Below are positions 55,001 through 62,313 of a DNA stretch of 64,000 nucleotides, in pieces. The translations under genes were made by a program, and so were the position numbers. Under the pieces are notes generated by a model that had not been told where the DNA came from, ran no database searches, and saw only the letters and a program-made list of their open reading frames with translations. Origin of the DNA: Hyposmocoma kahamanoa (Eukaryota; Arthropoda; Insecta; Lepidoptera; Cosmopterigidae); NCBI RefSeq assembly GCF_003589595.1, contig NW_020653715.1, positions 558,703 through 622,702 of the forward strand, in the 5' to 3' direction. Every line of letters begins with the position of its first letter. Position 1 is the stretch's first letter.

Positions 55001-56134
55001 ATACTGAAGTAGCCTTCTTTCCAACAAATAACAATCATCAAAATCGATTCACAAACGCCGGACTAATCGCGTAACACACATTAAAAAAAGTTACAAATGG
55101 AGTCGAGTCTTTGAATGGGCTTGAAAATCGTAATCGGTTTTTGTGACAAATCTCTTTTAAAAAAAAGGTCCATATTATCTCTGCATTATGGATGTAGGGT
55201 TGTCCAAATATTTTGCAGTAATCGGATGATTCAAGCCTGGTTCTGTCCGATTTGTGGGTGGAATTCAGACGATTGTCCACCTTACATCGTGCCCTGCTTG
55301 ACCTAACACCTGCGCGCTTAAGGATTACTAATAACGCGACTACGCAATAGTATACTGAATACCGTCCATACGATAACAATAATGTTACTTAAACCGGCTG
55401 TAGCCAATACAGAAACAATCCAGGATTGCAAAGTCGTTTGACCGCATCATCCAATATATAACCAGAAATAGAAATGAAATAAGGATCATACATTCCTGGT
55501 AACTCATCAGTGATACATCCCTTAAAAATATCAACTCTCGCTTGCACTGAAATATAGGCTGCACCAACAAGTGACCCGTGTGTACGTCTTCGTATATTCC
55601 AAAAATATTCTGTATTTATTGTAATAAATATAATATCGGTAACAATGGCGTGCTGTTCCATGCCACCGCATGGGGAAAAACAGCAAAACATCCAATTACA
55701 AAACAAACGGAATCAAATTTAATCGGTAATTAAATATTAAATATGTAATTTTGCAATTTTCGTCATAGCAAAGCTCAACTGGTCGATTTTAAGTGAAACA
55801 ATTGACGACACCCCTCAATTGTTTCGAATTCGGGCTAGCCAATCGGAGCGCAGGTTGTCACAGTAATGATATGGCAGAATAGTTTTCAAACAAATTAAAC
55901 GACATTTCGTCTCTATTTCTGGTTATATACTCGATGGACCGCATCCAATGTCTTCCGCAAGCAATGTAGCATCTATAAACACTTACCTGGTCTTAATAGC
56001 AGTTTCATTCAACGGGTTGTAATGCACGGTGACATTTCTCCAGAGAAACTGCGCGAGCGCGTTCCGCTCGTTAATCATTTGCGTCGCTCGTTCCATCTCA
56101 TCCTCTCCCTCTATCGATTGAAACATGAAAGCAC
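43007..56134 (-). CDS. Two-pore-domain (K2P, TWiK-like) potassium channel, 5'-incomplete, nine exons seen
   Basis: Potassium leak channel of the plasma membrane; K2P dimers set resting potential. Nine exons (listed separately) join in frame on the minus strand and give 507 residues before a TGA at 43007-43009. In order: end of helix 1 ([12 protein letters not shown]), an extracellular cap with two N-glycosylation sequons (NVT, NET, about residues 33 and 42), pore helix 1 and filter TIGYG (93-97), helix 2 (about 107-131), a very long cytoplasmic loop (about 130-395), helix 3 (about 396-418), pore 2 with CIGFGD (440-445), helix 4 (about 459-481) and a short basic tail. Order and motifs are diagnostic of K2P. 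The exon with the start codon and most of helix 1 was not found up to 64000. Paralogue identity cannot be fixed; the TWiK-like label rests on the loop and pore sequences. The Cys in the second filter is odd. Confidence 0.93.
43204..43905 (-). mobile_element. Penelope-like element fragment with ORF end and inverted terminal repeats
   Basis: On the minus strand (43560-43760) two frames encode [16 protein letters not shown] and then [20 protein letters not shown] followed by [20 protein letters not shown] and a stop. The REAIEI...NFNREDG block is recalled from the C-terminal part of many Penelope-like proteins. One frameshift separates the two parts. Roughly 120-bp arms, containing CGCGATTTAAATCC and CGAAACGTCGG, flank it in opposite orientation (43204-43323 and 43785-43905). 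The element sits in the last K2P intron. It is dead. Confidence 0.8.
43906..44640. other. K2P intron H-I, remainder
   Basis: AT-rich. A minus-strand frame at 44122-44310 is not recognised. Confidence 0.4.
44644..44773 (-). CDS. K2P exon H: filter 2 and helix 4
   Basis: 130 nt, acceptor TTTTTACAG and donor GTTCGTGA. It completes [20 protein letters not shown] and then helix 4 ([18 protein letters not shown]), ending CFNLMQ. Like exon B it uses a GTTCGT donor. Confidence 0.93.
44947..45190 (+). repeat. tRNA-derived SINE, family 1, with internal foldback
   Basis: Head CTTCTGTGATCGAACAG, B box GGGTACGATTCCTGGGCTGG, then AAATATGTGTATATTTCTCC, an inverted piece CCCGGCGCAGGAATCGAACC and the normal body ATTTATTTCTCTCGTGAGTT. 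Lies in the K2P intron G-H, antisense to the gene. Confidence 0.75.
45530..45966. repeat. 54-bp minisatellite in K2P intron G-H
   Basis: About six copies of a 54-bp unit (CAGACGGGATTCTATAAGTG, TTCAACTATCTCAAATTGTG, TCCCACATATAC) lie at 45604-45920. A 40-bp segment (CTCAATTTTGACACGTAAGT, GAGCAACATTAAAAATT) occurs on both sides of the array (45555 and 45922). The period is a multiple of three, so the plus strand stays open and gives a false repetitive protein. Confidence 0.9.
46077..46166 (-). CDS. K2P exon G: rest of helix 3 and pore helix 2
   Basis: 90 nt, acceptor TTTACAG and donor GTAATT. It encodes [20 protein letters not shown] then SYFCFISLS. The codon for the first residue of filter 2 is split: TG here plus T in the next exon. 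Confidence 0.93.
46167..47009. other. K2P intron F-G, left part
   Basis: AT-rich. A tRNA-like GGTGGTTCGAACCCTGTGAC at 46839-46858 is a SINE head trace. No gene. Confidence 0.45.
47010..47208 (+). repeat. Poly(A)-ended retroposon, 3' shortened
   Basis: AGCATTAGAGCTCGTTGTGA, GTTCGTCCAGGGAAGTGCTG, CTGCCGCCAAGCGGTAATGT and onwards, jumping to GTCACTTGGTATCATAAAAA. In the K2P intron F-G. Confidence 0.8.
47390..47455 (+). repeat. Penelope-like repeat trace
   Basis: CCGTCACCATGAGACTTGAA, AAAACAAATACACGTGATTT. Strongly decayed. Confidence 0.35.
47488..47676 (-). CDS. K2P exon F: end of loop and helix 3
   Basis: 189 nt, acceptor TTCAG and donor GTAAGTTT. It encodes [19 protein letters not shown], a Ser-rich stretch ([14 protein letters not shown]) and the start of helix 3 ([14 protein letters not shown]). 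It is strikingly GC-rich compared with its surroundings, as exons here tend to be. Confidence 0.93.
47677..48720. other. K2P intron E-F
   Basis: AT-rich, about 1 kb. A minus-strand frame at 47575-47808 overlaps exon F and runs into the intron without a motif. No repeat recognised. Confidence 0.4.
48721..49271 (-). CDS. K2P exon E: long Tyr/Arg/Asp-rich cytoplasmic loop
   Basis: 551 nt, acceptor CAG at 49272-49274 and donor GTAAGTG at 48714-48720. It encodes about 183 residues without membrane segments. The protein is rich in Tyr, Arg, Asp, Asn and Pro, with repeated short motifs such as DRYP and FDRYD. It looks intrinsically disordered. No known domain is recognised. It starts [15 protein letters not shown] and ends PKNFQR. 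Confidence 0.88.
49488..49591 (-). CDS. K2P exon D: start of the cytoplasmic loop
   Basis: 104 nt, from acceptor TTTCAG to donor GTATGAC. Translation continues [19 protein letters not shown] and a basic run ending [11 protein letters not shown]. The Cys- and Arg-rich stretch directly after helix 2 is expected on the cytoplasmic side. Confidence 0.9.
49915..50148 (-). repeat. tRNA-derived SINE, family 3, antisense
   Basis: Plus strand: CCACGCTGGTCCAATACGGG, GTTTCATCGCAATGGTTTCC, TTCACCGAAAAGCACAAGG, GGATTTGAACCCACGACCTC and CATTAGGCTACTACAGC. The tRNA-like head is at the right end. In the K2P intron C-D, same strand as the gene. Confidence 0.75.
50190..50291 (-). CDS. K2P exon C: pore 1 filter and helix 2
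   Basis: 102 nt between acceptor ATAG and donor GTAAGAGT. It completes the first filter as TIGYG and continues [18 protein letters not shown] and [14 protein letters not shown], the classic K2P helix 2. Confidence 0.95.
50434..50582. repeat. MITE-like inverted repeat in K2P intron B-C
   Basis: The ends AGAGACCCC and GGGGTCTCT are exact inverted repeats. TTCGAGCGTC and GACGCTCGAA form a second inverted pair just inside. 149 bp, GC-richer than the intron around it. Confidence 0.6.
50746..50882 (-). CDS. K2P exon B: cap to first half of pore 1
   Basis: 137 nt. The acceptor is TTTTGCAG with its AG at 50883-50884. The donor is GTTCGT, a non-consensus form that is nevertheless required to complete the filter. 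It encodes [12 protein letters not shown] and later [17 protein letters not shown]; the Gly of the filter spans the junction. The intron to exon A is about 5.1 kb and full of repeats. Confidence 0.93.
51070..51132 (+). repeat. Poly(A)-ended retroposon, left part (interrupted)
   Basis: AGTAGCAGAGCTTCCTGTGA, AAGAGTTTGTCCAGG, ending in the target sequence AGGTCAATGCCAGGAA (51117-51132). The right part resumes at 51871. Confidence 0.8.
51133..51870 (+). mobile_element. 5'-truncated R1-type LINE insertion with exact 16-bp target duplication
   Basis: 738 bp, GC-rich, ends in a run of about 14 A. Flanked by AGGTCAATGCCAGGAA on both sides (51117-51132, 51871-51886). It carries one frame to the natural stop at 51552: [17 protein letters not shown], then a CCHC-type motif [18 protein letters not shown] and [20 protein letters not shown]. 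This is the C-terminal zinc-binding tail of an R1-clade-like LINE reverse transcriptase. It lies in the K2P intron A-B, opposite in strand to the gene. The polymerase itself was lost by 5' truncation. Intact tail frame and exact duplication mean a young insertion. Confidence 0.88.
51871..52050 (+). repeat. Poly(A)-ended retroposon, right part (interrupted)
   Basis: Continues after the duplicated target with GCCAGGCAGTAAAGTGAGCA, CGGGTGCTGCGATTGTGTCC and GAGATCTTTGCGCAAT. Its 3' end is replaced by the next repeat. Confidence 0.75.
52072..52385 (+). repeat. Repeat family with CCCGATGGCGACTGACGGG core, copy 2
   Basis: Same order as at 11975: ACAGATCCGATGTCAACAAG, GGGTGGCGCGG, TTAGGGCTTCAGTC, ATCGAATAAAGTACATCCTA. 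The last part looks like a polyadenylation region. Confidence 0.65.
52488..52532 (+). repeat. Poly(A)-ended retroposon, 3' end trace
   Basis: TTTACCATCAGACGCACGAC then GATAATCATAAAAGAAAG. Confidence 0.5.
52533..53329. other. K2P intron A-B, no feature
   Basis: AT-rich with a GC-richer patch at 53048-53145 of unknown nature. A minus-strand frame at 52733-52924 shows no motif. Confidence 0.35.
53335..53680 (+). repeat. tRNA-SINE with GATGGCGCTACG block at both ends
   Basis: Left: GTAGATGGCGCTACGGCAAA and AGCCGTTAAAAACC. Middle: a tRNA-like stretch with TGGCGCTGGTTCAAGTCCAG. Right: TTGGCGTAGCGCCATCTGTG followed by TTCACTCAGCCAAGTACC, the inverted counterpart of the left block. A foldback form of the family at 37.5 kb. 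Confidence 0.75.
53681..53896 (-). repeat. tRNA-derived SINE, family 1, antisense
   Basis: Plus strand: CCCTGTGTCGCGGGTCCATG, AACTCACGAGAGCAATAAAT, TTCTCCCGGCCCGGGTATCG, AACCTGGGACCTC and CCGTTCGACCATGAAGGC. tRNA-like head at the right end. Confidence 0.8.
54405..54620 (+). pseudogene. LINE C-terminal remnant
   Basis: The frame [18 protein letters not shown] then [14 protein letters not shown] matches the LRWFGHVERMD...VDGKxGKGRP block found at the C-terminus of several insect LINE proteins. A stop follows at once and more family-like sequence (RTQEIEK) comes after. Degenerate. Confidence 0.65.
54645..55095. repeat. AACCGACTTC-type repeat, head-to-head pair
   Basis: Forward unit at the left: TTAACCGACTTCGAAAAAGG, GTTACGCGATAACTC, GAACCGATTTTGATGG. 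Reverse unit at the right: CAACAAATAACAATCATC, AAAATCGATTCACAAACGCC, TAATCGCGTAACACACATT. The two arms are imperfect inverted copies. Confidence 0.6.
55389..55706 (-). other. Unrecognised 105-codon open frame in K2P intron A-B
   Basis: The minus-strand frame includes [20 protein letters not shown] and [19 protein letters not shown]. No family recognised. Composition looks more protein-like than other random frames here, but there is no start context or splice evidence. It could be a stray exon, a transposon fragment or chance. Confidence 0.25.
55987..56134 (-). CDS. K2P exon A: end of helix 1 and extracellular cap
   Basis: 148 nt in phase with the next exon. The acceptor CAG lies at 56135-56137 and the donor GTAAGT at 55981-55986. 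It starts with two bases (GT) that need a preceding G, giving Gly, so an upstream exon must end in phase 1. The residues run [18 protein letters not shown] and end in [19 protein letters not shown], typical of the acidic cap helix after K2P helix 1. Two N-glycosylation sequons are visible. Confidence 0.92.
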
Positions 56135-56590
56135 CTGGAAGTGATTAAAATAGTGAATCAGTCTAGGTGTACTTTGGTTACAGTAATTACCAGTGAAAAG
56201 GCTTGCTCTGTGCATCTTTACAACGATAGCTCTATGTGTCTCTATTCTTTTTTATTTCTACACTGTTGAAAATTGAAGGCTAACTAATGTCAGTAACCTC
56301 AAATTGGTCGGTGTTGTTCTATTTGAAATGTAAACACTTGAAAAAAGACATCTTAAGCTGAATGTTTCTAGTTTTAACGATCTGATAAGGTTTGAATTCT
56401 ATAATCGTCGATAAATAGTATTAACATTAAATAATATACGCTTTAGGCGGATAATACATCCCTCTGAAATGCCTAAATAATTAAATTGTATTTACACTTT
56501 CTTTTTTTCAACACGTTAACGTGAATAAGTATTGCTAATTAAATATCAAATATATAGACCGAAAGGCTATTTGATTGTCTCTCTCTATTC
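56135..56590. other. Upstream of K2P exon A, no exon found
   Basis: The preceding K2P exon should end in phase 1 and encode most of helix 1. No such hydrophobic stretch with a donor is seen on the minus strand here. Confidence 0.4.
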
Positions 56591-56591
56591 T

Positions 56592-56830
56592 CATCATCGT
56601 CATCGTCAACCCATTTACACGTCCCACTGCTGGACACGGGTCTCCTCCCACGCGAGGGTTTTAGTCTTCACAGTTTTTAGTCTTCTTTCCGAGGACTATA
56701 AACCTTCTTTGAGGTGCAGGTTTTATCACAGTGTTTTTCTTCACCGAAAGCTCATTAGTAAATTTCGCATATGAATTCCGCATACGAAACCCAGATCCGA
56801 CTCTATCATGTAATAAATGCGATTCCGGTA
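56592..56830 (-). repeat. tRNA-derived SINE, family 3, antisense, decayed
   Basis: Plus strand: ACGTCCCACTGCTGGACACG, GGTCTCCTCCCACGCGAGGG, GGTGCAGGTTTTATCACAGT, TTTCTTCACCGAAAGCTC. The tRNA-like end is badly decayed. Confidence 0.65.
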
Positions 56831-57283
56831 TTACAGAACTATGTTCCTTGAATTTTACTTTTCCTATTCCGATATCTGATAATTACTTAAGTATTTATAG
56901 GTTCTTTTTTAGACTAAATAAACATCGTTTTTAGAACAAATCATTATTTAAGAAAATTAATCCACGGTAAATTAAGTGAAACAAACAACCCACGCATCTT
57001 TGTAGGTCTGAAAGTAATATTAATTATGAATATAATTAATTCAGTCTTATTCAATGTAGAGGAAAACGAATTTAACAATAGCCGACATTTTGTACATACA
57101 CAGAACTCTGAAACAGTGATTTTTCTTCACAATATCAAAGAATTTAAACACCGATGTAATGTATTTTTCTTTTTTGGGTGTTCTTTTTGGAAGTGTTCAA
57201 TGATGTCCACTGTTGAGTTAGCGTGGAAATATATACTTATTTTACTTGTGTACTAGAAATGTAATAAATAGCTTTTAACAGTA
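56831..57283. other. No recognisable feature
   Basis: AT-rich, nothing recognised. Confidence 0.3.
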
Positions 57284-57552
57284 ATAGCAGCAGAGCTCCT
57301 TGTGAAAAAGTTCGTCCAGGGTTGCTACCCTACCACTACCACCTTACCTATTTCATTTCTGCCGCCAAGCAGTAATGTCAGCATTACTGTGTTCCGGTTT
57401 GGAAGGGTAGTGAAATTCCAGGCACATGAGACTTGTCAACTTATGTTAGATCTTTGCGATTTAAAGCTTCGAGTGCGCCTGTTATGGACAGGCGTGTAGC
57501 TTACCATCAGGTGTACGACTTGTTCGTCCTGTCACTTGATATTATAAAAAAA
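57284..57552 (+). repeat. Poly(A)-ended retroposon, near full length
   Basis: AGCAGCAGAGCTCCTTGTGA, GTTCGTCCAGGG, CTGCCGCCAAGCAGTAATGT, GACAGGCGTGTAGCTTACCA and GATATTATAAAAAAATTTAA. A GTTGCTACCCTACCACTACC insertion and a small internal loss are visible. Confidence 0.8.
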
Positions 57553-58230
57553 TTTAAAAAATACATCCGATTTACTTTTTACAATGAAAAAAAGGTTCAA
57601 CGCATTCGAGAAGACATTTCTAATTACTTCAAACTCAAGAACTCTAATTACTAGAGCTAAAAAATACTCCGGATGACTGCACATTGCGTAGGTAGCTAAC
57701 AATTCTTGGGTCTTCAACTCGGTCCAATATTTGTAACTGTTTTTAAAACAATGAGCATGAAATCTTGGCACACTCTACAATAGTAAAATACTGCTCCGTC
57801 TGTCATCCTTTATGCCGACAACTTAATTTAAGTTCGCATATTTCATTATATCCCATTGTTCAAATTGTTTTTACATTGAGAAGGAATATAGAAATCAAAT
57901 TTATTACAACTTTCAAATGTGTTATAAACTTAAGCTGACAGTTCTCTTGAAGTCTTTTATTTAGTAAAAGCTTAGAGGAATAAAATCAAAGGCAAACCCG
58001 AACGATATTATAAGTTTTATTATGCTCAATTCACATTGCTGCAGAACGACATGGAAGTCAATTTTCGTAACTACAAGATAATGATGGGGCTTTATGTCAA
58101 TTGTGTAACGTAGAAACTAGATGAGCCAAACAGTTCTCGCGCTATCTCGAGAATTCCTACAGCTACCGTATTGTATTTAATTTTCACATTACACCTTTGA
58201 CATAAACTTCATTATGCTGTACAATTTAAC
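57553..58230. other. No recognisable feature
   Basis: AT-rich. A minus-strand frame at 57532-57771 shows no motif. Confidence 0.3.
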
Positions 58231-58424
58231 TGCCTCCGGTTACCATGCTGATCTGCCACGCCCAAGTCCCGGGTTCGATTGCCGGACCAGGAGAAATATT
58301 TGTACGGCCTAAATTTATTTATCTCGTGAGTTGGGGTGTAATTTATGATCATCTATGTGCGTTTCCATAGCACCCGCGACACAGGGTTCCCCTAGTGGCG
58401 GGGCTATGAGTGTGTCCGTTAAAA
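58231..58424 (+). repeat. tRNA-derived SINE, family 1
   Basis: CTGCCTCCGGTTACCATGCT, B box CGGGTTCGATTGCCGGACCA, ATTTATTTATCTCGTGAGTT, CACCCGCGACACAGGG and GGGGCTATGAGTGTG. The first part of the head is shortened. Confidence 0.75.
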
Positions 58425-58489
58425 AAATTTCGCTGCATCAATAGCTCCCATTCCGCGGTAATGTAAATTGAGCTTATACTGCAAAAAAA

Positions 58490-58640
58490 TACCATCACCG
58501 CCATTTTTATTATTATTTTGTTTAGACACACGCTTGGCCACAATCTCTCGTGATGCCAACGACGTGTAACCAACGATGTTACGCATTTGTGTAAATGTTT
58601 ATTCACCGGTAGTGTGTTCCATTTCCTTGTACGCATTAGG
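58490..58640 (-). pseudogene. LINE 3' end (27.1 kb family), antisense
   Basis: Minus strand encodes MRTRKWNTLPVNKHLH, matching RTARDWNSLPASIF of the 27.1 kb LINE, followed by GAGATTGTGGCCAAGCGTGT, the 3' UTR seen at 42.63 kb, and an AT-rich tail. Confidence 0.65.
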
Positions 58641-58730
58641 AAGGAAGAAACTGTGAAAGGGTGCTATGTCAATGACACAAATATTAACTGTTCCGGACTT
58701 TCTAGCCAACCGAAGAGAAAACAAGACAAT

Positions 58731-59000
58731 GTGACGGGTCGACGTGTTGTTTGCCTGATAGTAACACACCTGTCTACAGCAGTCGCAGTGCCAGTCAGAG
58801 CTTTAAATCGCAAATATTTAAGGGGCGCGTGCGGTCGTCACCCTGAGGTATAAATTAACACGTTCCGCGTGCCTGCAATTTCATCAGCACCTTTAACCCT
58901 TCAAAACCGGAACGCAGTAATGCTTAGCTGCAAAAATAGGTAAGGTGACAGTAATTCCCTGGACGAACTCTTTCACAAGGAGTTTTACTGCTACTGCAAG
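58731..59000 (-). repeat. Poly(A)-ended retroposon, near full length, antisense
   Basis: On the minus strand: AGTAGCAGTAAAACTCCTTG, GTTCGTCCAGGGAATTACTG, CATTACTGCGTTCCGGTTTT, GATTTAAAGCTCTGACTGGC and GTTACTATCAGGC. The A-tail is no longer recognisable. Confidence 0.75.
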
Positions 59001-60029
59001 TGGAACTAAGTGGAAAAGTTTCTGCTTCAATATTTCTGTCTTAAAGCTGTTGCTAAATAGAAGGGAAGAAAGAATCACGCCAATGCGACGGCAGTGTCTA
59101 TAGGCGGTGGAACCGTTTCTATCTTCACATGTATACTGGGAAACCAAATCATTTTTTATAACAAATCAAATATAAAAACACAAGGAGGCATAAGACGGTA
59201 ACTGCAGAATAATATCAAAGATCAAAAGACAAGCAGCGTATTAGGAAGCAGCTTTATCAACACCCCTACTGCTAACGACGATTACGGCTACGACAAATAC
59301 TTTTTCCAGCTATAGAAATACTAGCATAACAGCAACAGTATCAGGTATAGGTCAAGGCATACAAAAATATAACATTGTAATCGAGACAGATTTAACCGAA
59401 CCCGAAATGATGTCAATATCAGAGAGGTTGGCCGTTATCCAACACTAATATTGGGTAATAGTTACAGACTGCAGTACGATCACAATACCTGCTATGCTAT
59501 TTTCGCGTTTTATAAACAGTACAAGTCACTGTGACAAAAGTCTTACCGTATCAACGCTAATTGAAGATTAGCTATATTTATCAGCAAAGGTGAACCAAAA
59601 GATCTGAATATATTTAGACACGCACTTCTTCACACATTGCAATTTACATGGCTATTCGTATTCGAGACGGGTTGTGTACAGCAGTACGACACACAAACAG
59701 ATACTGACAAATATGGTCCTCTGGAGCAAAAAAAAAAGCGTTAAAATAATAAATATGACCATAGTGTACGGTTTAAATGCGAAATCATTAATTACAATCC
59801 CTATATGATTTCGTTACATGCTTCATGATCACGGGTTGACTAAGCAGCGGTAGATGACAGCTTTAAAAACAGGCATAAGTATCTGTCTACTCTCTTTCGC
59901 TGTCGACGACTACCTTCATCTCGATTACTTGCAGCGTTACCATTGTCACTCACTTTTTTCAGCAAATCACACTCACTGTATCCACACAAGTCGATGCATT
60001 TCTGGTAGTACTATTTCTTGTAAGCAGAG
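59001..60029. other. No recognisable gene
   Basis: AT-rich. 59820-59850, read on the minus strand, has AGTCAACCCGTGATCATGAA and GCATGTAACGAAATC, a possible decayed Penelope-like end. Confidence 0.35.
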
Positions 60030-60485
60030 ATAGGCAGTGGGTTAAAGCCCAATTAACCTGCCCGAGCGTATACCCAAAGCGCCGGGTTTTAACTCATTTC
60101 TGCCTCAAATCGTAGGCGGAAACATTATATGTGGATAAAATAATACGGAATTGGTATCGCAATATATGCATTCCTGTGGACGTTGACATACTACTAGGAA
60201 TGCACAATACAATTCGATTTTTATGAAAATGGATTCAATTAGAATTCAAATAGAATTAACGAGTTTTTTTATCGATTCATGTTCATGCGATTTTCAAGCA
60301 AACCGATTCAATACAAAGGCAAAATATGTATATGTAGTATGCAAAAAAAATAAACATTTTGCAATAATATCATTCATTACATTTGAGCAAAATTCGATTT
60401 ATAAATATTTAGTTGTAAATAGTTTTTGCCCTCGATTTCGGGCGTGAATGGGTTTTAACCCAATAACTCAGTTAAAACCCGGCGA
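60030..60485. repeat. Possible MITE-like element
   Basis: GCGCCGGGTTTTAACTCA (60080-60097) is matched inverted by GAGTTATT-like spacing and TTAAAACCCGGCG at 60471-60483. A theme GGGTTAAAGCCCAA / GGGTTTTAACCCAA lies at both ends. The inside is AT-rich. Confidence 0.35.
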
Positions 60486-60787
60486 CATCGTAACCATTCC
60501 GAAATATGGAGAAAATAAAAAAACCACATCGTGGTAAGAAACTGGTAACTTTCTTTCATTATCTGGTTTACATGCGAATTTACCGATTTCACACCTTTGA
60601 TGTGCGTCGAGAAACCACAAGCGCATGGTAATGCATGTCTTGTATTTGTTGTATTTGTATGTTATGAATAGGGAAACAACGACAACACTTTGTCACACAT
60701 ACTATTACACATGGTTGTAATTACTTTTTAAATATTGGTTATGTAAGTGGCCAGTTCCGGAAACTTATAGTGCGCCCTATGTATTTA

Positions 60788-60875
60788 GAGCAGTAGTAGC
60801 CCAGTGGAAGAAAGGTTGCTTCTCAAATTACCGGTTGTAAGTTCGCATCTTAGTGGTGACATTGTACCTTTTTAT
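60788..60875 (+). repeat. tRNA-like SINE head (family 4)
   Basis: GCAGTAGTAGCCCAGTGGAA (A box region) and GGTTGTAAGTTCGCATC (B box region), decayed. Confidence 0.45.
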
Positions 60876-60879
60876 ATGA

Positions 60880-61000
60880 TAAAATAAGTGCGTATTTGCC
60901 CTCCTTCTGATTCGGTGGAAATTGATGAAGATGTCCAGATGGAGCAAGCATACCTAAATAATCCCCATTCACTCTCGCCTTGAAAAGACCCAATGGCTTT
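60880..61000 (-). pseudogene. LINE C-terminal scrap (27.1 kb family), antisense
   Basis: Minus strand: GGGTCTTTTCAAGGCGAGAG then TGAATGGGGATTATTTAGGT, encoding LGLFKARVNGDYLG, the counterpart of FKVRLNRHLLG at 28.17 kb. Confidence 0.6.
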
Positions 61001-61227
61001 AGTTTTTAATTTACGAAGACAGGTAATCAAGGCACTCTTCTTCTTAGCGTGCCGCTTCTTTACGAATACTGGCGATCATCATGGACGTTATTATTTTTGA
61101 AGCTGTCGCACGGAAGAGGGTACGTGTGCTAAGATTGAACTAGTCTATCAGATTCTTCAACCAGGAGGATTTCTCGACTGCGTTTTCATTGCATTATTAG
61201 TTGGAGAATTTGTTATCCATTGCCCAT

Positions 61228-61600
61228 TTACCATGATGTTATCGCAGTCCACCACTGGACATAGGCCTCTTCCAAAGTGCGCCATTTTGCCCGGTCCTCA
61301 GCTTGTCGCTACCAGTTACCTTTCGCAGATTGTCACTCCATCTGGCCAGAGGGCATCATACACCACGTTTGCCGAGCCGAGGTCTCCACTTAAAAACTCG
61401 TTTTCCCCATTGATTATCGATTCTTCGTCAGATATGGCCAGCCCATTGTCACTTCAGCTTATTCTTCCAGCTACGTCGACGACCTTGATTCTCTGTCGGA
61501 TAACCACATTTCCAATCTTATTCTTCATACTCCGAGCATATTCTATTTTTATAGTACGCTGAGTGACTTTTACTCTTCGTTACGTGTCCAAAATACTGCA
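61228..61600 (-). pseudogene. RTE-like LINE C-terminal remnant, antisense
   Basis: On the minus strand the text reads QWAGHI, RRIDNQWGKRVFKWRPR and PLARWSDNLRKVTGS, then an end with GAGGCCTATGTCCAGTGGTG. This is the WAGHxxRRxDxRWxxRVLEW...GRPxxRWSDDLxKVxGS...EAYVQQW tail found in insect RTE-type LINEs. Frameshifts and a stop break it. The plus-strand open frame of 109 codons here is a shadow. Confidence 0.75.
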
Positions 61601-62238
61601 GGTTCCTTCAATTGGCGGTACGAATTTGATAAAACTTACAACAGACAAGTGTCCAGTATCGCATTGGCACCTTTTTGCATGGATGACTAGTGTTCACGAA
61701 ACTATGATATCGCTGCTGCACAGATGTTACCACAGACCACATAAGTGGATGTTACAATACAATAATTTCCAATGAACTTGTAACTAGTGGACCTTACGCT
61801 GTGATGTTCCGGGTGGAATAATAAGCTTTCACAAATTTTTGTCGCGTTTCCGGATCGGTGAACGGCTTTTAGTACGGACGTTCCCTTTATGCCCTTGCTC
61901 TGATTTCATGGGAAACTTATGGGCGATATAAAACTATAGCCTTGATTCGTATAAATGAAAATAGAACAAAGGGGAATATTACAACTCAATAAAAGAAACA
62001 CATTTAATTATTCAGAGGGATGTTTTATCACTCAAGTTATAACGTTCGGGGAATAAGTCTGTATGTAGGGATATCCACTTCTAAGCCGTCCGCCACATAA
62101 AAACATAAAATGTTGACTAAATAAGATACTTCTCATGTGTATTGTAAATTATAAAAGCAATTTTTCAACTAACTATGTTTAATCAGATTATTATAAAAAA
62201 AAACTTTAGTGCATTTCAATAATTATTACAATGATAAG
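61601..62238. other. No recognisable feature
   Basis: AT-rich, nothing recognised apart from possible unreadable LINE sequence up to about 61720. Confidence 0.3.
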
Positions 62239-62313
62239 GTTAGAACCAGAGGGTTCTAACATAGGTATATGTTACTTACTCTAGTAAGTAACATATACCT
62301 GACATATATGTCA
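62239..62313. repeat. Cluster of three perfect palindromes
   Basis: GTTAGAACC/GGTTCTAAC (62239-62260, 4-nt loop), AGGTATATGTTACTTACT and its exact reverse complement (62263-62300, 2-nt loop), and TGACATATATGTCA (62300-62313). The second and third share a base. Confidence 0.95.

Noticed and set aside
61233..61562. 109-codon plus-strand frame
   Set aside because: Opposite strand of an RTE-type LINE tail whose protein text is recognisable on the minus strand.
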